Source: Cryobacterium frigoriphilum
GTDB lineage: Bacteria; Actinomycetota; Actinomycetes; Actinomycetales; Microbacteriaceae
NCBI RefSeq assembly: GCF_004403305.1
Contig: NZ_SOHE01000060.1
Location: forward strand, 1-64,000
Direction: 5' to 3'
DNA length: 64,000 nucleotides
Below, piece after piece: positions 15,692 through 23,417 of this stretch. Under the pieces are notes generated by a model. The model searched no databases. It saw only the letters and a list, made by a program, of their open reading frames with translations, and was not told the origin of the DNA. The translations under genes and the position numbers were made by a program. The first letter of the stretch is position 1; every line of letters starts with the position of its first letter.

Positions 15692-16689
15692 ACATCGTGC
15701 TGCTCGCCGGCGGCGTCGGCGGCGCCCGCTTCACCCGCGGACTGCTGGCCGAACTCGCGCAGACTCAGCCGGGGGCATCCGTCACCGTGATCGTCAACAC
15801 CGGCGACGACATGTGGCTCGACGGCCTGCGCATCTGCCCCGACCTCGACACGGTCATGTACACGCTCGGCGGCGGCATCAACGAACAGCAGGGCTGGGGC
15901 CGGCCCGAGGAGACCCGGCGGGCCTCTGCGGAGATCGCCGCGTACGGGCGCGGCTGGTCGTGGTTCACGCTCGGCGACCTCGACCTGGCGACCCACATCG
16001 TGCGCACCGACCTGCTGCGCTCCGGATCGACGCTCTCGCAGGCGACCGAGTTTCTCTGCCGGCGCTGGAAGCCCGGCGCGCGGCTTTTGCCGATGAGCGA
16101 CCAGCCCGTCGAGACGCATGTGCGCCTTGAGGCGGATGCCGACGAGCACCGGGCGGGCGAGCTGATCCACTTCGAGGAGTGGTGGGTGCGCTACCGGGCG
16201 GCCGTTGAGGCGACCGAGTTCGTGCAGCGGGGGCTCGCTGACGCCGTGCCAGCGCCCGGGGTGCTCGCGGCGATATCCGAGGCCGACCTGGTGGTGCTGC
16301 CGCCCTCGAACCCGGTCGTGTCGATCGGCACGATCCTCGCTGTTCCGGGCATCCGCGCGGCACTGGCCGCCACGTCGGCGCGGGTCGTGGGGGTATCGCC
16401 GATCATCGGCGGCGCGGCCGTGCGGGGCATGGCCGATGCCTGCCTGCGCACGATCGGCGTGGAGACGAGTGCGCTGGCGGTGGGGCTGCACTATGGCGGG
16501 CGTACTGGTTCCGGCATTCTCGATGCGTGGCTGATTGATGAGACGGATGCCGCGGCGCTGCCCGAGCTCGCGGCCGCCGGCATCCGCTCGGTCGCCGTGC
16601 CGCTGTGGATGCACGACGCGGCCACCACGCGGGCCCTTGCCGCCGCGGTGCTTGCGGTGGCGGGCCTCAGCCCAGTGCCCCAACCCTGA
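15688..16689 (+). CDS. cofD: 2-phospho-L-lactate transferase (F420 biosynthesis)
   Basis: Moves the phospholactate (or phosphoenolpyruvate-derived) group from the GDP-activated donor onto Fo, giving F420-0 or dehydro-F420-0; also called fbiA in mycobacteria. It is 333 residues long. The N-terminal nucleotide-binding GGVGGAR motif is at residues 8-14, followed by VNTGDDMWLDGLRICPDLDTVMY, and PPSNPVVSIGTIL lies near residue 210; all are family hallmarks. It overlaps the importer ATPase gene. Its presence means the cell can convert Fo to F420-0 itself, which bears on what the importer carries. Confidence 0.95.
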   Translation: MNIVLLAGGVGGARFTRGLLAELAQTQPGASVTVIVNTGDDMWLDGLRICPDLDTVMYTLGGGINEQQGWGRPEETRRASAEIAAYGRGWSWFTLGDLDLATHIVRTDLLRSGSTLSQATEFLCRRWKPGARLLPMSDQPVETHVRLEADADEHRAGELIHFEEWWVRYRAAVEATEFVQRGLADAVPAPGVLAAISEADLVVLPPSNPVVSIGTILAVPGIRAALAATSARVVGVSPIIGGAAVRGMADACLRTIGVETSALAVGLHYGGRTGSGILDAWLIDETDAAALPELAAAGIRSVAVPLWMHDAATTRALAAAVLAVAGLSPVPQP

Positions 16690-16824
16690 ACCGGCAGCGA
16701 GCTGCGCGCACTTGAGCACAGCAAGGGCGCAAATATGGCATGCGCGGGGTGCTTTTCGTGGCCATCGAGCGTCGGCGAGAAGACTCTGACGCGCGGTGGT
16801 GCAGGTGACCCCGTGCCCCGCTCA

Positions 16825-17093
16825 CGAGTGGGCTCAAAAGGCCCCATGCGAATTCAAGGAGCTATGTGCGCCCACTCGCGGCGGGCGCGTCCCCCTCAAG
16901 GGGCATATTTTGGCTTCTCGTCAGCGAGACGCCAACAATGGCCCCTTGCGGGGTATCCGCACGCAGCGAGAAGCCAACAATGGCCCCTTGAACTCGATCC
17001 AAGGGGCGTATGTTGGCGTCTCGCGGTGGCGCGGGGTGTCCCAAGGGGCATATTTTGGCTTCTCGTCAGCGAGATGCCAACAGTGGCCCCTTG
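16825..17093. repeat. Cluster of palindromic elements between cofD and cofC
   Basis: This occupies most of the 423-bp gap between the convergent cofD and cofC genes. Two near-identical palindromes, 16897-16948 and 17042-17093, run from CAAGGGGC to GCCCCTTG with a TTGGC...GCCAA inner arm. Between them are one right half (about 16961-16990) and one left half (about 17000-17024) of the same element in inverted order. An unrelated inverted pair, CGAGTGGGC (16825-16833) and GCCCACTCG (16870-16878), precedes them. No coding frame here is credible. Confidence 0.85.
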
Positions 17094-17112
17094 AGCACGC
17101 AGCGGCCCAGCG

Positions 17113-17757
17113 TCATCGGGGCTGTCCGGCGGGGAGGGCATCCGCTGCCAGGAGTGCGGCGGTGTGCGGGCCGAGGCCGAGCGTTCGCGCCACCTCGAGG
17201 TCGGCGGGGGTGTCCACATCACGACGGATGCTCGCGGTCGCCGCCACCTCGAGCGGCACGTGCCCGGCCGCCTCGTGAGCGGCGCGGGATCCGAGCCCGA
17301 ACCGGGGGGTGAGGCTGACGCCGACCCGCGCGAGCAGCATGGTCGTGCCCGTCCCCTCCGCGTCGGGCATCATCGAGCATTCGTGCCTCGCGGCGAGGCG
17401 CAGGGCGTGGTCGACATCATCGCTGCGGAGGGCGGGCAGGTCGCCGGTGACGATGGCGAGGTGGGCCGTCGGTGCCAGGCGGCGCGCGGCATCCGCCCCC
17501 TGAACGATCGCGGCGTTGAGCGGATCACCCGCCGCACGCGTCTCGGGCACAATCACGGCGCCGAGCGCGGCCAGCCGGACGCCCAGGGCGGCGTCGGCCG
17601 TCACCACGACGACCCGCTCGACAGTGGATGCCGCCACCAGCGCAGCAACGGTGTCGAGCGCGAATGCATCGGCGAGCGCCGCCCGTTCCGGCAGCGCCTC
17701 GAGTCGGGTCTTGGCGCCCGGGTTGCCCTTGACCGGCACGACCACCACCCAGCTCAC
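17113..17757 (-). CDS. cofC: 2-phospho-L-lactate (or PEP) guanylyltransferase
   Basis: Activates phospholactate or phosphoenolpyruvate with GTP to make the donor used by CofD; the mycobacterial name is fbiD. It has 214 residues with the nucleotidyltransferase start VVVVPVKGNPGAKTRL, the GDLPAL metal-site segment and the C-terminal RRDVDTPADLEVA typical of CofC. The start is GTG. It is convergent with cofD, with the repeat cluster between them, and divergent from the small NTF2-like gene. In actinobacteria the donor is thought to be phosphoenolpyruvate, giving a dehydro form that needs later reduction. Confidence 0.92.
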   Translation of the reverse strand: MSWVVVVPVKGNPGAKTRLEALPERAALADAFALDTVAALVAASTVERVVVVTADAALGVRLAALGAVIVPETRAAGDPLNAAIVQGADAARRLAPTAHLAIVTGDLPALRSDDVDHALRLAARHECSMMPDAEGTGTTMLLARVGVSLTPRFGLGSRAAHEAAGHVPLEVAATASIRRDVDTPADLEVARTLGLGPHTAALLAADALPAGQPR

Positions 17758-17932
17758 TGCGGGTTAGACCTGTCGTCGAGCGTTGCGTCCATGAGAAAAC
17801 GCTACCAGCGCCGGCCGCGCAACCCCCCGCAACGTGGGGCAACGCCGCGCGGGCGGCGACCGCGGTACCCTCAAGGGTCGGCCGCACGCATCCGTCGACT
17901 CGATTTTTCAGATGAGCGGCCCAGGAGGTCCC

Positions 17933-18304
17933 ATGTCACCGTCACTCACGTCCGAGCCCGTCGCCACGCAGTCCCCCGTGCTGGCCACCGCGATCGTCAC
18001 CTACCTCGACCGCAGCGTCAGCGCCCGTCCGCAGTCCGCCGCCCTCACTTTCGTCGACGATGCCGTCGTCGTGGATGACGGCAAGACCTACAACGGCCAG
18101 GCGGCCATTGCGACGTGGCTGTCCGCCACCGCCGCGGAGTTCGAGTACACGACGACGCAGCTGAGCATTACGAGCGACGACACCGCGGTGACCGTGGTCA
18201 ACCGCATCGAGGGCAACTTTCCGGGTCGTAGCGTCGACCTCAAATACCGGTTCGAGCTGAACGCCGAGAGCGGCCTGATTCAGAAGCTGACGATCTCGCT
18301 CTAG
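17933..18304 (+). CDS. SnoaL/NTF2-like small protein
   Basis: A 123-residue protein with the pattern of the NTF2-like (SnoaL) cone fold: an N-terminal helix region (VLATAIVTYLDRSV), a short acidic strand pair, GQAAIATWLSATAAEFEYTTTQL, and a C-terminal curved sheet ending in YRFELNAESGLIQKLTISL. The start is set by AGGAGG just before the ATG at 17933; the frame runs further upstream without such a signal. Members include isomerases, ester hydrolases and ligand-binding proteins, and the exact role cannot be told. It is divergent from cofC and may be unrelated to F420. Confidence 0.8.
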   Translation: MSPSLTSEPVATQSPVLATAIVTYLDRSVSARPQSAALTFVDDAVVVDDGKTYNGQAAIATWLSATAAEFEYTTTQLSITSDDTAVTVVNRIEGNFPGRSVDLKYRFELNAESGLIQKLTISL

Positions 18305-18354
18305 GTCGCGCTTCGGGTCTCGCCGCAGCGCTCACGAGGCCGGGCGCAGGTTCG

Positions 18355-18389
18355 TTACGCGGGCGCAGGTAGAACCTGCGCCCGCGTAA
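18355..18389. terminator. Perfect 16-bp hairpin between convergent genes
   Basis: Arms 18355-18370 and 18374-18389 are perfect reverse complements around a 3-base loop (AGA), with the core GGGCGCAGGT paired to ACCTGCGCCC. It lies between the ends of the NTF2-like gene and cofE, so it probably ends transcription from both sides, though no T-run follows. A hairpin with the same core recurs at 42925-42954. Confidence 0.65.
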
Positions 18390-18440
18390 ATAAGGTGTGC
18401 CACGGCATCCGCAAGTCGTGTTCCCGCGCCAGAGCGGGGC

Positions 18441-19217
18441 TCAGCGCGCCCGGCCGGCGGTCTGGCCGGCGGCGAAACCTTCGGCGTAGGCCTCGGCGGT
18501 TCCGAGGCGAAACATGTCGGTGGCGCTCGGGCGCTGCAGGGCGCGGGCGCCGACGGATGCCGCGGCATCCGTCGGCGCTACCACCAACTGCCCCAGCCCG
18601 CGCACGACGGCGACGGGGTTGCCGCTGGTCTTGCCCTTGACCAGGTCGGCGGCTCCCGCGATCTCGTCGCCGACCGCGGCGACCGTGACCTCGAGGCGGC
18701 GACCGGAGGCATCCGTCTGGCCGCGGAGGTCATCGAGCACGAGCAGGCCGGCGGCGCCGATCGCGATGTCGGTCTGGCCTTCACGCCAGGGGCGGCCGGC
18801 GGTGTCGGTGATGACGACGCCGAGGCGCAGGCCGGTCGCCGCGACCAGGGCACCGAGCAGCGAGCGCGCGGAGGCATCCGGATCGACCGGCAGCAGCAGC
18901 ACGACCCCGTCGGGCGCGTTGCTGGTGTCGACGCCGGCGGCGGCCATCACGAGGCCCTGTCGATTTTCGACGATGCGGGTGACTCCGCCGGGATACTCCC
19001 GACTCGCCACGACCCGCACGGTCTCGTCGGTGATCGCCTGCTCGCGGTCGGCGGCCGCGACGGCGCGCCCCTCGGCCTTCGAGACGATTTTGCTGGTCAC
19101 GGCGAGAATGTCGCCGTCCTGCAGCAGGCCGGCCGCGGCATCCGCGATCAGGGCGGCGAGATCGTCACCCGCCGCGATCTCGCCCAAGCCCGTGAGAGCG
19201 AAAACGCTGAGTGGCAC
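18441..19217 (-). CDS. cofE: Coenzyme F420-0:L-glutamate ligase
   Basis: Adds glutamate residues to F420-0 using GTP. It has 258 residues from a GTG that shares one base with the stop of the upstream oxidoreductase (TAGTG). Hallmarks are [34 protein letters not shown] near the start, [23 protein letters not shown] and [22 protein letters not shown]. It is the stand-alone ligase; the mycobacterial homologue FbiB has an extra C-terminal flavin reductase domain that is absent here. A partner reducing dehydro-F420-0 would therefore have to be encoded elsewhere, if that route is used. Confidence 0.94.
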   Translation of the reverse strand: MPLSVFALTGLGEIAAGDDLAALIADAAAGLLQDGDILAVTSKIVSKAEGRAVAAADREQAITDETVRVVASREYPGGVTRIVENRQGLVMAAAGVDTSNAPDGVVLLLPVDPDASARSLLGALVAATGLRLGVVITDTAGRPWREGQTDIAIGAAGLLVLDDLRGQTDASGRRLEVTVAAVGDEIAGAADLVKGKTSGNPVAVVRGLGQLVVAPTDAAASVGARALQRPSATDMFRLGTAEAYAEGFAAGQTAGRAR

Positions 19218-20218
19218 TAGCGAACGAGCTTCGGCAGCACCTGCGCGCCGAAGACGTCGATCCACTGCTTCTGGTTGCGGCCCACGTTGTGCAGGTAGAT
19301 GCGGTCGAAGCCGAGGTCGACGAACTTCTGAATGTACTTTCGGTGCTCGTCGGGGTCGGCCGAGATGATCATGCGGCCCTCGAAGTCCTCGGGGCGCACG
19401 AGCTTGGCGATCTGCTCGAACTCGAAGGGTGAGCGGATGTCCCCCTTCGGAAACTTCATGCCGCCGTTCGGCCATTCGAGCAGTGCGTTCTTCATGGCTT
19501 CTTCGTCGGTCTCGGCCCAGCTCATGTGCAGCTGCAGCACCTTCGGCATCGTGGACGGGTCCTTGCCGGCATCGCGGGCGCCGTCATCGAACTTGCCGAA
19601 GAGCATCGAGATCTTCTCGAGCGGGGCGCCGACCGTGATGAGGCCGTCGGCGTGGCGGCCCGCGCGCTTGGCCGTGACGGGTCCGGCGGTCGCGACGAGA
19701 ATCTCGGGGGCGACCTCGGGCATCGTCCACAGCCGGGTCGACTCGAGCTTGTAGAACTGGCCGGAGTGCTTCACGTCTTTGCCGGCGATCGAGCCGGTGA
19801 ACAGCTTAGAGATGATCTCGATGGCCTCGAACATGCGGTTGATGCGCTCGGGGGCCTCGGGCCAGTAGGCGCCCACAATGTGCTCGTTGAGGGCTTCGCC
19901 CGAGCCGAGGCCGAGCCAGTGCCGGCCCGGGTACATCGCCGCGAGGGTCGCGGAGGCCTGGGCGACCATCGCGGGATGCCAGCGAAAGGTCGGGGCGGTC
20001 ACGCCGGGGCCGAGGTCACCCGTGGTGCGCTCGGCGATCGCGGCGAGCACGCTCCAGACGAAGCTCGACTGCCCCTGCTGCGGCACCCAGGGCTGAAAGT
20101 GGTCGGCCGCCATGACGCCGCTGAAGCCGTGCTCTTCGGCGTAGGCCGAGAGGGCCACCGCCTCGGCGGGGGCGAACTGCTCCAACATGGCCGCGTAGCC
20201 AATCTGCAACTCCGTCAT
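19217..20218 (-). CDS. F420-dependent G6PDH-like oxidoreductase
   Basis: A 333-residue luciferase-like enzyme of the F420-dependent glucose-6-phosphate dehydrogenase group. [24 protein letters not shown]-like [17 protein letters not shown] and [21 protein letters not shown] are typical. It would reduce F420 with glucose-6-phosphate or another hydroxylated substrate, recycling F420H2. The start was set at the ATG at 20218, which follows AGAAGGG, rather than the longer frame. It is directly coupled to cofE, so supply and reduction of the cofactor are in one operon. The true substrate in this subfamily is often not glucose-6-phosphate. Confidence 0.87.
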   Translation of the reverse strand: MTELQIGYAAMLEQFAPAEAVALSAYAEEHGFSGVMAADHFQPWVPQQGQSSFVWSVLAAIAERTTGDLGPGVTAPTFRWHPAMVAQASATLAAMYPGRHWLGLGSGEALNEHIVGAYWPEAPERINRMFEAIEIISKLFTGSIAGKDVKHSGQFYKLESTRLWTMPEVAPEILVATAGPVTAKRAGRHADGLITVGAPLEKISMLFGKFDDGARDAGKDPSTMPKVLQLHMSWAETDEEAMKNALLEWPNGGMKFPKGDIRSPFEFEQIAKLVRPEDFEGRMIISADPDEHRKYIQKFVDLGFDRIYLHNVGRNQKQWIDVFGAQVLPKLVR

Positions 20219-20332
20219 GAATGACCCTTCTGGTGTCGATCGCTGGTCCGTGAACGTGTGCTCACCAGTTAACCGCAACACGAGCCGGGCCGACTTCGTT
20301 ACCCGACCCGCGGCATCCGCTTCGATCAGAGA

Positions 20333-20728
20333 TCAGAACCAACGCAGGCGGCGACGCGAGAGTCCAGTGCGGTCGGGTGCGGGATGGACGATGCGCGGTC
20401 CGAGAGCACCAGCCTCGTCGACCGCGTAAAAGCCGGTGCCGAATCGATCGGTCAGCGACAGGGCGGTGATGGCGGCGGCGCAGCCCACGGTCACTCCAGC
20501 GATGAAGAAGTCCGGAAATCCCAGTCCCAGCCCGAGCATGGTTGCGGCCAGCACGAGTGCGGCGAGCTGTGCCCGCCGCCCGTTGATGTGTACCGCGAAC
20601 ACGAGCCTCGCTGGCGAGCCAGGAACCACGTCGTCGCACCAGATGGTGTGCGCCGCGAGTGCCGGCGGCAGCTCCGCCCCTGGCAACAACGCGTGGGCCG
20701 TCGATAAGTGTGTGCGTTCCCCGGTCAT
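20333..20728 (-). CDS. Hypothetical membrane protein
   Basis: A 131-residue protein with two adjacent hydrophobic segments (about residues 55-70, AALVLAATMLGLGLGF, and 73-90, FFIAGVTVGCAAAITALSL) after a polar N-terminus. It ends in a basic tail with Arg repeats. The ATG at 20728 was chosen over upstream starts; there is no strong ribosome binding site. An overlapping frame on the same strand (20262-20771) has a far less protein-like composition. I do not recognise the family. It lies upstream of, and in the same direction as, the cofE-linked pair. Confidence 0.6.
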   Translation of the reverse strand: MTGERTHLSTAHALLPGAELPPALAAHTIWCDDVVPGSPARLVFAVHINGRRAQLAALVLAATMLGLGLGFPDFFIAGVTVGCAAAITALSLTDRFGTGFYAVDEAGALGPRIVHPAPDRTGLSRRRLRWF

Positions 20729-20820
20729 GCGCCCCCTGGCTCCCCGGCGCCCTGCGCGCCACCCCAAGCATACCGACTGACCCGGTTATCGTGTCCGATC
20801 AGGGCGGCGTCCGCGAACAG

Positions 20821-20865
20821 CCCGTCCCCGAACGGCCCGTCCCCGAACGGCCCGCCCCCGAATAG
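20821..20865. repeat. Three 15-bp tandem repeats upstream of xthA
   Basis: Units CCCGTCCCCGAACGG at 20821-20835 and 20836-20850 are identical, and the third (20851-20865) is a slightly changed copy. The last runs into the probable -10 box of xthA, so copy-number change would alter the distance between upstream promoter elements and the -10. Confidence 0.8.
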
Positions 20866-20868
20866 GCT
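20863..20868 (+). promoter_or_regulatory. -10 box for leaderless xthA
   Basis: TAGGCT ends six bases before the xthA ATG, and no ribosome binding site is present. It overlaps the end of the third 15-bp repeat. Confidence 0.45.
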
Positions 20869-20874
20869 GGGTGC

Positions 20875-21711
20875 ATGCGTATTGCCACCTGGAACGTCAA
20901 CTCCATCCGTGCCCGCGTCGATCGCACTGTGGACTGGATGGTGCGCGAAGACGTCGACGTGCTCGCGATGCAGGAGATCAAGTGCAAGCCGGAGCAGTTT
21001 CCGGCCCAGGCCTTCGAAGACGCCGGCTACGAACTCGCCATCCACGGGCTGAACCAGTGGAACGGCGTCGCGATCGCGAGTCGGCTGCCGATGACGGATG
21101 TCGTCACCGGCTTCCCCGGCATGCCCGGCTTTCTGAAAGGCCAGGAAGGGCCGGACCAGCCCCTTGAGGCCCGGGCGCTCGGCGTGACCGTGAACGAGCA
21201 GCGACTCTGGAGCCTCTACGTGCCCAATGGCCGGGCGCTCGGCGACCCGCACTACGCCTACAAGCTCGACTGGCTCGCCGCCCTGCGCGAGCACGCCCGC
21301 GCCGAATTGGCCGCGAACCCGCGGCTCGCCCTGGCGCTGATGGGCGACTGGAACGTGGCGCCGCGCGACGAGGACATGGGTGACCCGAGTTTCGTACCCG
21401 GCGAATCGACGCACATCTCCCAGCCCGAACGCGATGCCTTCGACGCCTTTGAGAGCGCCGGCCTGACCGACGTGGTGCGCGAACTCGTGCCGGAGGGCTT
21501 CACCTTCTGGGACTACAAACGCCTGCGGTTTCCGCGCAACGAGGGCATGCGCATCGACTTCATCCTCGGCTCCCCCGCCTTCGCCGAACAGGTGACGGAT
21601 GCCAGCATCCACCGCAACGAGCGCAAGGGTGAAGCCCCGAGCGACCACGTTCCGGTACTCGTCGACCTGATCACCGCTGATGAAGACGACGACCGGCCGA
21701 TGATCTTCTAG
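20875..21711 (+). CDS. xthA: Exodeoxyribonuclease III
   Basis: Acts as AP endonuclease and 3'-5' exonuclease on double-stranded DNA in base excision repair. It has 278 residues. The Mg-binding and catalytic motifs of the family are present: ATWNVNSIRAR at the start, MQEIKC (metal Glu), the LMGDWNVAP segment and a C-terminal PSDHVPV with the catalytic His. It appears to have its own leaderless promoter and is divergent from the hypothetical membrane protein gene. Confidence 0.95.
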   Translation: MRIATWNVNSIRARVDRTVDWMVREDVDVLAMQEIKCKPEQFPAQAFEDAGYELAIHGLNQWNGVAIASRLPMTDVVTGFPGMPGFLKGQEGPDQPLEARALGVTVNEQRLWSLYVPNGRALGDPHYAYKLDWLAALREHARAELAANPRLALALMGDWNVAPRDEDMGDPSFVPGESTHISQPERDAFDAFESAGLTDVVRELVPEGFTFWDYKRLRFPRNEGMRIDFILGSPAFAEQVTDASIHRNERKGEAPSDHVPVLVDLITADEDDDRPMIF

Positions 21712-21779
21712 CAACTGCTCGTCATCCGCGGCGCTTCTGATCGTGACACGGTTGACATCTGGCGTGTAGGCGGCTCCGT

Positions 21780-21785
21780 GATACT
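21780..21785 (+). promoter_or_regulatory. -10 box for leaderless gene at 21792
   Basis: GATACT ends six bases before the ATG at 21792, with no ribosome binding site between. Confidence 0.4.
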
Positions 21786-21791
21786 GAGTGG

Positions 21792-22397
21792 ATGACTTCA
21801 CAAGAGTCGGATCTGCTCACCCCGGCGTCACCCCCGCCCGCGTCAGCATCCGTCACCGTTTCCATCACCCGAACCGTCGACCCCGCCCGGTTCACCGAGG
21901 CGAGCGAGTGGGTGCAGTTCGGAATCAATCTGGCCCACAAATACCCGGGCTTTCTCGGGTCGGGCTGGGTGCGCGGCAGCGAGGACTCCGCCACCTGGAA
22001 CATGCTCTACCGCTTCTCGAACAGCGACAGCCTCGAGGCCTGGGAGAACTCCGACGAGCGTACCGAATGGCTCGAGGCCGGCACCGACATCGTGCTCGAC
22101 GCCCACGTCGAGAAACGCACCGGCATCGAGGGCTGGTTCGACGGCATGCAGCCGGGGGCGCCCGCACTGCAGCCGCCGCCGCGGTGGAAACAGGCAGTGA
22201 GCATCTGGCTGGGCTTCTTTCCGGTCAACCTTGTTTTCACGCTGCTCGTCACTTGGCTGGTTCCGGGCTGGGGCGACCTCAACACCCTGCTCAAGGTGCT
22301 GCTGACGACGCTCGTGTTGACCCCGTTGATGGCCTACTACGTTCTGCCCTGGGTGACGCGGATGCTGCGGCCCTGGCTGCAGCGCCCGCCGCACTAG
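21792..22397 (+). CDS. Antibiotic biosynthesis monooxygenase-like membrane protein
   Basis: A 201-residue protein. The N-terminal half (about 20-120) has the dimeric ferredoxin-like fold pattern of ABM-domain proteins: VTVSITRTVDPARFTEASEWV, YPGFLGSGWVRG, and WNMLYRFSNSDSLEAWENSDER. Two hydrophobic segments follow at about 135-155 and 163-185, so it is membrane-bound with the domain in the cytoplasm. This two-part layout is a known family of uncharacterised bacterial proteins. No cofactor residues or partner genes hint at a substrate. Confidence 0.8.
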   Translation: MTSQESDLLTPASPPPASASVTVSITRTVDPARFTEASEWVQFGINLAHKYPGFLGSGWVRGSEDSATWNMLYRFSNSDSLEAWENSDERTEWLEAGTDIVLDAHVEKRTGIEGWFDGMQPGAPALQPPPRWKQAVSIWLGFFPVNLVFTLLVTWLVPGWGDLNTLLKVLLTTLVLTPLMAYYVLPWVTRMLRPWLQRPPH

Positions 22398-22409
22398 TTC
22401 TGGCTCGCG

Positions 22410-23330
22410 TTACGCCAGCAGCGCCGCCACGATAATGAGCGCGGGCACCGAGGCGAGCGTGGTCAGCAGCACCGTGTCCCGGGTCGCCACGACCGCGCGG
22501 TTGTACCGGGAAGCGAAGTTGAAGATGTTCTGGGCCGTGGGCAACGCCGACACGGTCACGACGGCGAACAGCTCCGCTGCGTCGAGGTCGAAGACGAAAC
22601 GACCGAACAGGTACGCGATCACCGGCATCAGGGCGACCTTGATGACCGTCGCGACGATGACCTGAGCACGACCCGAGCCCGCCTCGAGCAGGCGCTGGCC
22701 GTGCAGGGACATGCCGAAAGACATCAGCACCATCGGAATCGCGGCCCCGCCGATCAGGTCGAGCGGCGCCATCACGGCCTCCGGGACCGGCACCTCCAGG
22801 GTCGCCAGCAGCACGCCGGCGACGGATGCGATGATCATCGGATTGCGCAGCGGCTGGGTGAGAATCGACCGCACCGAGACCTTGCCGCTCGTGGTCATGT
22901 CGAGCACGGCGAGGGTGATCGGCGCCAGGATCAGCAGCTGCAGAAGCAGCACCGGCGCCACATACTGGGCGCTGCCGAGCACGTAGATGGCGACCGGCAG
23001 ACCGATGTTATTGGCGTTCACATACGTCGCCGACGTCGCCCCGAGCATAGATTCCGGAACCGGCATACGAAAGAAAATGCGCGAAACCACGAGATAGAGC
23101 AGCATGCCGAGCAGCACGCTGCAGAGCACGGTCACCAGGAATGACGAGAATAGCACGCGCACGTCGGAGTGCACGAGCACGGTGAAGAGCAGTGCGGGCG
23201 TCGCAACGAAGAATGCCATGCGGTTGAGCACTCGGCCGGCGCCTGGCCCGGCCACGCCGAAACGCTCGACGAGATAACCCACCAGGATCACGAACCCGAT
23301 GATCGAGAACCCGATCAGTACTCCACCCAT
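22410..23330 (-). CDS. AEC-family transporter (auxin efflux carrier-like permease)
   Basis: A 306-residue permease with about ten membrane segments in two inverted halves, like the AEC family of bacterial carriers for malate, malonate or other small acids. The conserved NANNIGLPV of the first half and SALPTAQNIFNFA of the second are visible. I chose the ATG at 23330 because a TAGGCT -10 box ends seven bases before it; a TTG start 21 bases upstream is less likely. It is convergent with the ABM-like gene and divergent from the hydrolase gene. The substrate is unknown. Confidence 0.88.
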   Translation of the reverse strand: MGGVLIGFSIIGFVILVGYLVERFGVAGPGAGRVLNRMAFFVATPALLFTVLVHSDVRVLFSSFLVTVLCSVLLGMLLYLVVSRIFFRMPVPESMLGATSATYVNANNIGLPVAIYVLGSAQYVAPVLLLQLLILAPITLAVLDMTTSGKVSVRSILTQPLRNPMIIASVAGVLLATLEVPVPEAVMAPLDLIGGAAIPMVLMSFGMSLHGQRLLEAGSGRAQVIVATVIKVALMPVIAYLFGRFVFDLDAAELFAVVTVSALPTAQNIFNFASRYNRAVVATRDTVLLTTLASVPALIIVAALLA

Positions 23331-23337
23331 TTCACTC

Positions 23338-23343
23338 AGCCTA
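23338..23343 (-). promoter_or_regulatory. -10 box for leaderless AEC transporter gene
   Basis: TAGGCT on the minus strand ends seven bases before the ATG at 23330. This supports that start over the longer frame. Confidence 0.45.
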
Positions 23344-23405
23344 AGCGACAAGCCGAGGCACGAAATTCTTGCCCGCGGGCCCTACTCGGTTGCGACGAGC
23401 GCTAC

Positions 23406-23411
23406 TACGCT
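23406..23411 (+). promoter_or_regulatory. -10 box for leaderless hydrolase gene
   Basis: TACGCT ends six bases before the ATG at 23418, in a short divergent region shared with the AEC transporter gene. Confidence 0.45.
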
Positions 23412-23417
23412 CGGACC

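Noticed and set aside
16796..17278. 160-codon frame in the cofD-cofC gap
   Set aside because: It translates the palindromic repeats and the complement of cofC; the repeated peptide segments only reflect the DNA repeats.
20262..20771. 169-codon frame overlapping the hypothetical membrane protein at 20333
   Set aside because: Its composition is Arg/Gly/His-rich with no membrane or fold pattern, whereas the other frame has two clean hydrophobic segments.
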